From assembly GCF_040183065.1 (NCBI RefSeq), contig NC_091131.1, positions 16,048,300 to 16,112,299 of the forward strand: a DNA stretch of 64,000 nt, in the 5' to 3' direction. The position numbers and the translations under genes are program-made. Under the pieces are notes generated by a model. The model ran no database searches and had not been told where the DNA came from. It saw nothing but the letters and a program-made list of their open reading frames with translations. Below are positions 47,088 to 56,450 of this stretch, one piece after another. Source of the DNA: Periplaneta americana (lineage: Eukaryota; Arthropoda; Insecta; Blattodea; Blattidae). Position 1 is the stretch's first letter. Every line of letters begins with the position of its first letter.

Positions 47088-50000
47088 ATTTGAACTAGTA
47101 ATGGAAATTACGGGAAAACGGCTGAACGAATTTTAATAAATGACCCCTCATTTTGAAGCTTGGAACCCAAAGTTTTTCAGATAAATAGTAGTTTTCAGTG
47201 AAATGTCGATTTTCCTACATCATTTTCACTTTTTCAAAAATCCATCTGTCGTCAGTTTTGAGACATAATGGCTTTTCAAAATAAAACAAAACACAAACAC
47301 ACTACAATAAACAATATTACACGAAGGCCATGATCTGCATGATTGCTGACATATTTAGAGTTCAAATTCAATTGCTTATTAAAAACTTCAAGGCTTACAA
47401 AAAATAATTTACAGGTGTGATTCTGTGGTGTGTAATTTTCTGAGAACAGCTGTGTATTGGATATTAAATCTACAAAACTTGATGTGGTTTGATGACATTA
47501 TTACCATTAGAAATGAAATATTATTATAGTTAATGCTATGATGTGACTATTTTTCATTAATGATAGGTACATATTAATGCTATATTGATATCATGAAAGT
47601 GAAACTTTTGGGGTTATATAAGTAGATGTAGAGAATTTATGAAATTAGACCTTCATTTCTATAATTTACTGAGTGACAACTATGTAGTATATATATATAA
47701 GCTACAAAATTTACGTAAGATAATATTGTTATTAAAAATGAAATATTTTTATAGTTTTTAATCATGTGGGGTTGGGTCTTTTTCATGAACTTAATGGCGG
47801 TGTGGTGTAGATATTTATATTCCTCATTCTCTTCAGTATTTACTCGAGAGAGCGCAAAAATTACAGTTCCTAAGGAAAGACCAAAAGGTATTACTTACTG
47901 GTAAAGTAAGAGGCCTAGAAAATTCTGTGGTCTCGCGATCATTTCAGCAAGATCTCTTAGCAGGATAAAATGATTTTACCCTCTACATTTCAAGCTCTAC
48001 ATGCAGCAGCTATACCAAGATGCTATGTCTTCGAAAGCATGGCAAACCTGACTTTTTTTAACTTTCACCTACAATCCACAATGACCTGAAATAGCTATTG
48101 CTTTACTCCCACATGAAAACCCACTGATCGTCTTGACATTTTTACTTGCGTTTTCGCATTGAAACTCAAAAACTGAAGGTGGATAGGTTCAAGAAAAAGT
48201 ATTTGGGATAAAAAAACGATTCAGAGGGAGTATGTTTCATTATTATGGAAGAAAATAACTTTCAAAATGTCTGGTATTTTTCATTGAAAATAAATCTGGA
48301 AAATTATAATTTGAACGTCTAACGAACTTAGTTTGCAGCATTTGCTGCACAAGCCACTCGAATTTTATACTGACGCCATTAAAAAAGGCTCCTTGAATCA
48401 AAGTTTTCAAAATGTTTGGTTTATAATAGTAGGTGCCAAATCTAGGGAATCGTGTAGGACTATTTTCAAAAAACTACAAATAATGCCCATGGCTTGTCAG
48501 TATATCTTTTCATTAATAATCTTCCTCGTATGTAATCGTGAAAACTTTGTAACTAATTCAACAGTTCACTGCATAAATACACGTCAAAAAATGACTTTCA
48601 TACTCCATCGGCAAGTCTATCGTGCTATCAAAAAGGAGTGCGTTATATGGCAGTAAACATTTTTAATAGCCTCCCTATCGATATAAAAAATGAAACTCAA
48701 AACATAAAATTATCTAGGGCCAAATTAAAGAAGTACCTAATTTCTCACGCCTTCTATTCTGTAGGTGAATTCATGACATTCAATAACGCTTCATGAAATT
48801 GATACTAAAACTATGTGTTGTACTAGTAGACTATATTGTAAATCTCGTCTGTATATATTTCATCTAGACTGTGACTATAAATTAAGATTTTATAATAGTA
48901 TTAAGTTTTCTGACTTGTTCCATATTCTAGCTGTAAGCATGTATGAATACCATGGAATGTTAATAAATATAATACAATACAATAAAGTATTTTGAATGCT
49001 AGATAGCCTAAAATCTAAGTTACAACGAACTTAATTTATATTCCAATTTTCATCGAAATCCGTTCAGCCATTAACGCGTGAAAAGGCAACAAACATCCAG
49101 ACAGACAGACAGACTTAAATATCAGTCCTATCAAAATTTTGCCTGGGATAAAACGTATCGAAAATTATTTTTAAAGAAACTTTTGTTATGTAACATTTTT
49201 CACAAAAATCAATAATAAGCGAGATATTTCGGTTTATTTAATTCAGGCCCCCTTATAACCCCCTTTTAAATAAAGTATTTTGAATGCCATATAGCCTAAA
49301 ATCTAAGATACAACGAACTTAATTTATGTTCCAATTTTTCATCGAAATCCGTTCAGCCATTATCGCGTGAAAAGGTAACAAACAACCAGACAGACAGACA
49401 TACATACAAACAAAAATAAAAAAAAAGCGATTTTCGGTTTCAGGGTGGTTAATTATATATGTTAGGACCAATTATTTTTGGAAAATCGAAAATTACCAGA
49501 AAAATTTCGGCTATAGATTTATTATTAGTAGGCTATATATGACACTAATGAAATGGCATTTCAAATCATGTATTGAAATTTCACGAGCGTGTTTGCATTT
49601 TATAAAGAAAAATGGAAGTTTCTTAGTATTTAAATATGAGTATCTACTCATATGTTCACTGCTATGGAGTAATTGTTAGCACGTCTGACCGTGAAACAAG
49701 CGGGCTCGGGTTCAAATCTTGGTTGGAACAAGTTACGTGGTTGGGTTTTTTCCCTGGAATTTTTCCACAAATAATTGTGGCAGAATTGCTGGGTAACTTT
49801 CTGTGTTAGACCTCGGACTCATTTCGACATCATTAATTCACATATCATCGTTATGCATACCATAGTCCGGGTTAAGTTTACTGTGCGGCGTGCTATACTT
49901 GTACAAGAACGCAACCGTTCGGCTATAAGAATCATTCACGGGACAGGAGTGGTAAGCACAATAAGCCTCAGGCTGCAATGTAAGCCTTCGGGTTCGTCTT

Positions 50001-53000
50001 CCGTAAAAAAAAAATCTACTCATATTATGACATTATACAGGGACATCTTTTTATTTTTACTTCAATTTTTATTGTACCTGATTTTTTGTATGTACTTCAC
50101 TCCCACCCCTTCTACTAATGAAGTTCAACCTTCCTTCACACAGATCTAAGACTGCATATACAGTCATAGTAGCCTTACGGTCATAGTAAACAGTACGTTC
50201 CAAAAATATGTTCGCGTTTTCCAGTGACGAAAGAGCTTTCAATATTGAATCATTTTCGCACAGGTACTGTCGTCTATTTGCCTACGTCGTATCCCGGTTT
50301 CCCCCACCTGCTTTTATTCGCCAACTAGTGGCTGGGCTGTCGTCTTAGCTCTTTTTCGAGAACATTAATTTCTGTTAGGAATTGGACGTCTACGTAATAT
50401 TATTCAACTGCTTAAAACAATTTAAATAAAAGGGCCTCGTTAAGTAATTAACTGTCACGTGATTTCCTCCCTTTCTACGACCCTACGACATAACAATACG
50501 ACATAAACATTTGGACGGCCAGTAGATAGTTGTGTATTGGATACTAAATCTACAAAACTTGATGTGGTTTGAAGACATTATTACCATTAGAAATTAAATA
50601 TTATTATAGTTAATGCCATGATGTGACTATTTTTCATTAATGATAGGTACATATTAATGCTATATTGATATCATGAAAGTGAAACATTTTGGGGCTATTT
50701 AAGTAGATGTAGAGAATATATGAAATTAGATCTTCATTTCTATAATTTACTGAGTGACGATTATGTGGTATATGTATAAACTACAAAATTTACGGAAGAT
50801 AATATTGTTATTAAAAACGAAATATTTTTATAGTTTTTAATCATGTGGGGTTGGGTCTTTTTCATACACTTAATGGAGGTGTGGTGTAGATATTTATATG
50901 CGTCATTCTCTTCAGTATTCACTCGAAAGAGCGCAAAAATTACAGTTCCTAAGGAAAGACCAAAAGGTATTACTGACTGATAAAATAAGTGGCCTACAAA
51001 ATTTTGTAGTATCCCAATCATTTCATTTTATCTTTTCGGATCGGGTAGAAGTGAAGATTGAATTTACAGTATGTAAGGTACTCTTTTATAGAATAAGTAC
51101 AGAATTATTTCAACATGAGTTACTAGTTACGAAGGACGAAACTGGCAATTGGGATTAGGTACAATAGTCTATAGTGCGATAATATGCACATTAGAACTGA
51201 AGCCAGTATCGAAATGAACGGCCACGATTTTCAAAAATGTGTTTAAATATCCATATTATGATTATTTTTCAATTTAGCTTTATTCTCTATAGTGTACGCT
51301 GATGTGCTGTAGACAGTATAATATACACTGCATAATGAATACGTCCGAATGGATAGCTCACTTCGTAAGTAAAAAACACTCATTGTTAGTACTATACTGT
51401 ATTTTGATGGAACAAAAACCTAATGAAAATTATCAAACTCAAAAGCGCGATATTTCCTAGTTTACGTAAATGGATGAACTACTTTTCTTCCCTCCTATAC
51501 CTAGCAAAGTGATTTGTTTGTATATTACGCCAGTATCATCGAACTCCAGTTGTGGAAGGAGGTAGCAAACGGTGTTGATCCAAAGGTATAGCCAGGTTAT
51601 TATTAAAATTGTTAGTAAAAATACAATGATGTCCCTGTACATTTTTCACTTTCGACGAAGAATAAAATTTCTCTATGTTCCCAATAATTGCAAGATACGT
51701 ACATGCTACTGTTGGTTTTCTCAATGACGTTGAATCCCACGCCGTCCGGGCGCACGAAGCGGCAGTATTCAATAGGCGCTCCTCGAGGGACGGAGTAGCA
51801 CGTGAGTGTGGTCGACTCTTCAGTTGTAGTCTCGATATTCTGCGATCTGCTCGCAATAGCCGACTCTGTAAGGCAAGGTTGATGGTGTTCAGCAATGAAG
51901 AATGTAACAAGATGGAAAGCTGATCAATCAGAGTTCTTATAATGTGAAGAGCAGTGGCGGCTCGTGGGTATTGAATTAAGGGGGCTGCATACAAAAATAA
52001 ACCAAGCAACTTACTTTATTTAAGGATTAGTTCCATGAGCCTTATCTTGTAAGTTGTGTTTAAATGAGACAGGCTCATGGTAGTAGATTTACTGGCATTT
52101 AAAAGAATCCTGCGGACAAAATTCCGGCACACCGGCGACGCTGATATAACCCCTGCAGTTGCGAGTGTCGTTAAATAAACCATAATTTAGTTTTTTATAT
52201 GCAGATTTGAACCTTAGAAATATCTAACTGGCGATGTTGTAGTTTGTTGTATAATATATATACATGATACATCAATAAATGAAAAAAATTACTGAGTCAG
52301 AAATTGAATTCAGGATATTCAAGAGTACGCACCAGGGCGCTTGCCTCATTTATTGTTATGTTAGATGTTTCAGATTCCATTACGGTTTGAAAACATTCTA
52401 GCAATGGCTCCTTCTTCTCATGAACAACATTTACAGTTCTTATTTTAAATCCATCTTGTTGCCCCAGGTGATGGAATTGTCTTTGAAACACATTAATCTA
52501 ATACAGACTGTGTGGAGATCGAGAGAAGACAGCAGGGATACTGGATAAATGATCAAAAAATATGAGAGCCTTTGTATTTTGTTTAGCGGCTCTTTCCATT
52601 ATGAGATTCAACTGATGGGCACTTAATTTCACATTTCTCCTGAATTGTTAAGGTAATGAACTGAATAGACTGTAAATATTGTACAGAATTAAACATTGTC
52701 GCACTTGTTATACTCACAACATTGAAGAAAATGTATTTAAAACTGCGCGCTACTGACAAACTGCTGCAAATTTTGCAGCGCCTGGAAACTCTGGATTCAC
52801 GGCCAGAGGCAGCAGAGAGGAGGGGTAAAACTAACGCGCAAAGCATCCGAGACGAGACTGGCAGCTCCAGGGGTGGAAATGGCTTCACCCTATAGTCCTT
52901 GTCTCTGGTTTCGCTCTGGCAGCACCAGGGGAGGAATTGGCTTCACTAAGGATTGCGTGCGTGTCAATGAGAGCGAAATTGTTTAAAAAATTCGAGCCGC

Positions 53001-53701
53001 TAATAGAGACTGTATAATAAATGTGTTTCACAAAATAAAACGAGACAAGAGCCACAAATGTCTGGGGGTGCTGCAGCTCCGCAGCCCTCTTCGAAAGCCG
53101 CCCCTGGTGAAGAGGCTTCAACGTCTACCACTAAATGATGATTCCTGTTGTAATGCAAATCTTACTAATATTCCTATACTACCAACCAATTCTACAACTG
53201 GGAATTCTGCTACAGCTATTATAACTACCAGTACTGCTATTACTAACATCACTGTTGCTCTTCCATTTCTGCTATTATTACTACTACCACTCCTACAATT
53301 GTATTCTTATAGTTTGAACTGCTTTTATAACTTGTGTTACCATAATTTATAATAACGGTACTGTTATTGCTAATGTTATTATTACTACATTTGTTGCTAT
53401 TAATTTTACAGCTATTTTAATCTACTATTCTTTCTACTAGCACTGTTATTACTGTCATTCTCTGAGGAGTTTAGTGCTGAGAGGAATGCGGTTCCGACTA
53501 GTCTAGCGCGGTACTGGAGTGGGAGGGAACAGTGACAGCGGCAGTCTGGAAGGAAGTACAATCATAATGAAAATATTCGCCCAATTTACGAGAGCAGTAT
53601 GCCTATTAGTTTTCAAACGTATTCTTGGCGAGATAGAGATACAACCATTCGTACTTACGTGTCCAGAGAAGAAAAGTATTGTAGAAAATTATATTTATTT
53701 T

Positions 53702-53732
<31 letters not shown>

Positions 53733-56403
53733 TTCTGGTGAAGTTAAGGCCATCACACCAACAGAAATACAAATACAATAAAATAAATAAAAAGAAAAAT
53801 CATAATAAAACTACAATAATATAAATGAAAAGAAGAATCATACTATAAAATTTAGTGATTAATAGAATTGAATTAAATTTGTAAAGTAATCAATTTCAAT
53901 ATACTGTACCGCTGAACTTACTTGAGAAGTAAAACTACTTGATTTGTATTTTAAGATATCACCTACAAATGATTTTCGCATGACATTATAGGAATCTGTT
54001 TTTCACGATACCAATCACACATATTCTAAAATTCCAATAGAATAAAACCAAAAACTTTTCCACAGCATGTTTCGTTAAAAATGACTTGTAACGGTGAAAT
54101 ATTTAATATGAGTAATTCATATAATATTAACATAGCTAACATCAGGGAGATGTTTGAGCAAAAATTGCAACAATATATTTAATATATTAATAACAAAACC
54201 ATATAGGGCTAGGTAAACAATAGGTATACACACTACTACAAACTGAAGACTGCATGTTTTTGGACGATTAATACTTCCCACTCCGCTCGGCTCGGCTTGG
54301 CTGTAGCAACAAAAGAATCTACCTGCAACTCCCCCGCACCGATGGCAAGAATACCTCAAGTCCCAGCGCTAAACTCGTCGGAGGAAGATAGTACTTCTGT
54401 TAACATTACTCCATATGTGCAGGGTGTCCAATAAGTTTAAAACCATATCCCACATCTCTAAAACACTGTTTGTTCTTCTTTGCAATTGCTGCTGAAGCAC
54501 GAGTAATGTTATGTAAGGAGGAACGCATTGTGATCCTGATTGTTGGCACCCGCAGTCACAAGGTAAGTTGCCCTCGAATTTAGTCGGTTCCACCCAGAAG
54601 AAGCGCCGATTACGCATAATTGCGTGGAAAATCTCATTAAAAATTCTGAAAGATGTGGTAGATAAAGTGCTCAGTGAACCACGAAAACGTCAACAGACGA
54701 TCAGACAATAAGTTTTCTAACGCAACATCATGCAGGATTTCAGGGTTGGCATTGATAAGGCACCACCGCTCAGATATCACTCGTTGCAGCGGGAGAGAAT
54801 GAAATGTTTTCGTTCTGTGACTGTCAGTGAATTAACAGGCATGGATTAGGACAGGCGCATGACATATGACTGTATATTGGTACTCATAGATTTTTTTTTT
54901 TTTTGGTATGTGGCCGCTCGTCATAGATTTCAAAAAGGCATATGACTCGGTTAAGAGACAAGTTTTATATGATATTCTTATTGAATTTGGTATTCCCAAG
55001 AAAATAGTTCGATTAATTAAAATGTGTCTTAGTGAAAAGTACAGCAGAGTCCGTATAGATCAGTTTCTGTCAGATACGTTTCCAATTCACTGAGGGCTAA
55101 AACAAGGAGATGCACTGTCACCTTTACTTTTTAACTTTGCTCTAGAGTATGCCATTAGGAAAGTCCAGGATAACAGAGAGGGTTTGGAATTGAACGGGTT
55201 ACATCAGCTGCTTGTCTATGCGGATGACGTGAATATGTTAGGAGAAAATTCACAAACGCTTAGGGAAAACACGGGAATTTTACTGGAAGCAAGTAAAGAG
55301 ATAGGTTTGGAAGTAAATCCCGAAAAGACAAAGTATGTGATTATGTCTCGTGACAGGAATATTGTACGAAATGGAAATATAAAAATTGGAGATTTATCTT
55401 TTGAAGAGGTGGAGAAGTTCAAATATCTTGGAGCAACAGTAACAAATATAAATGATACTCGGGAGGAAATTAAACACAGAATAAGTATGGGAAATGTCTG
55501 TTATTATTCGGTTGAGAAGATTTTATTTTCCAGTCTGCTGGCAAAAAATCTGAAAGTTAGAATTTATAAAACAGTTATATTACCGGTTCTTCTACATGGT
55601 TGTGAAACTTGGACTCTCACTTTGAGAGAGGAACATAGGTTAAGGGTGTTTGAGAATAAGGTGCTTAGGAAATTATTTGGGGCTAAGAGGAATGAAGTTA
55701 CAGGAGAATGGAGAAAGTTACATAACACAGAACTGCACGCATTGTATTCTTCATCTAACATAATTAGGAACATTAAATCCAGACGTTTGAGATTGACAGG
55801 GCATGTAGCACATATGGGCGAATCCAGAAATGCATATGGAGTGTTAGTTGGGAGGCAGGAGGGAAAAATACCTTTAGGGAGGACGAGACGTAGATGGGAA
55901 GATAATATTAAAATGGATTTGAGGGAGGTGGGATATGATGATAGAGAATGGATTAATCTTTCTCAGGATAGGGACCAATGGCGGGCTTATGTGAGGGCGG
56001 CAATGAACCTCCGGGTGCCTTAAAAGCCAGTAAGGGAGTAAGTAAGGCCGCTCGTGAAACCACAAGGAAGACACAAGTCTCTCCTCCACACTAAAAATTC
56101 TCGTATTCACCTCGCCATCGTGCACTCTTGGAATGGCTGGGAATTTTCATTTGTTATGTTTTTCCTCAGGTCTGCCAGATGTCTCCCAACGTGATCATAC
56201 ATCGAAATACGTTCGCCAGTGTCATACGATAACACGGACACAATTTTCATGCACAGATTTGTTTTTCAGGGAAATTAAACAAGTGTACTGGGACTTTTCG
56301 CCCACTCTGTAGATTAGACGTAAACGTAAAATTTTATTATAATCTACAGCACCTCGCTGGGGAACTGTTCAGCAGACTGTACCGTTTCAGTTCTTTTGAG
56401 ACC

Positions 56404-56450
<47 letters not shown>

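Noticed and set aside
54908..56023. Host gene with reverse transcriptase homology
   Set aside because: Target duplication, (GTAA)n tail and multiple truncated copies show it is a retrotransposon.
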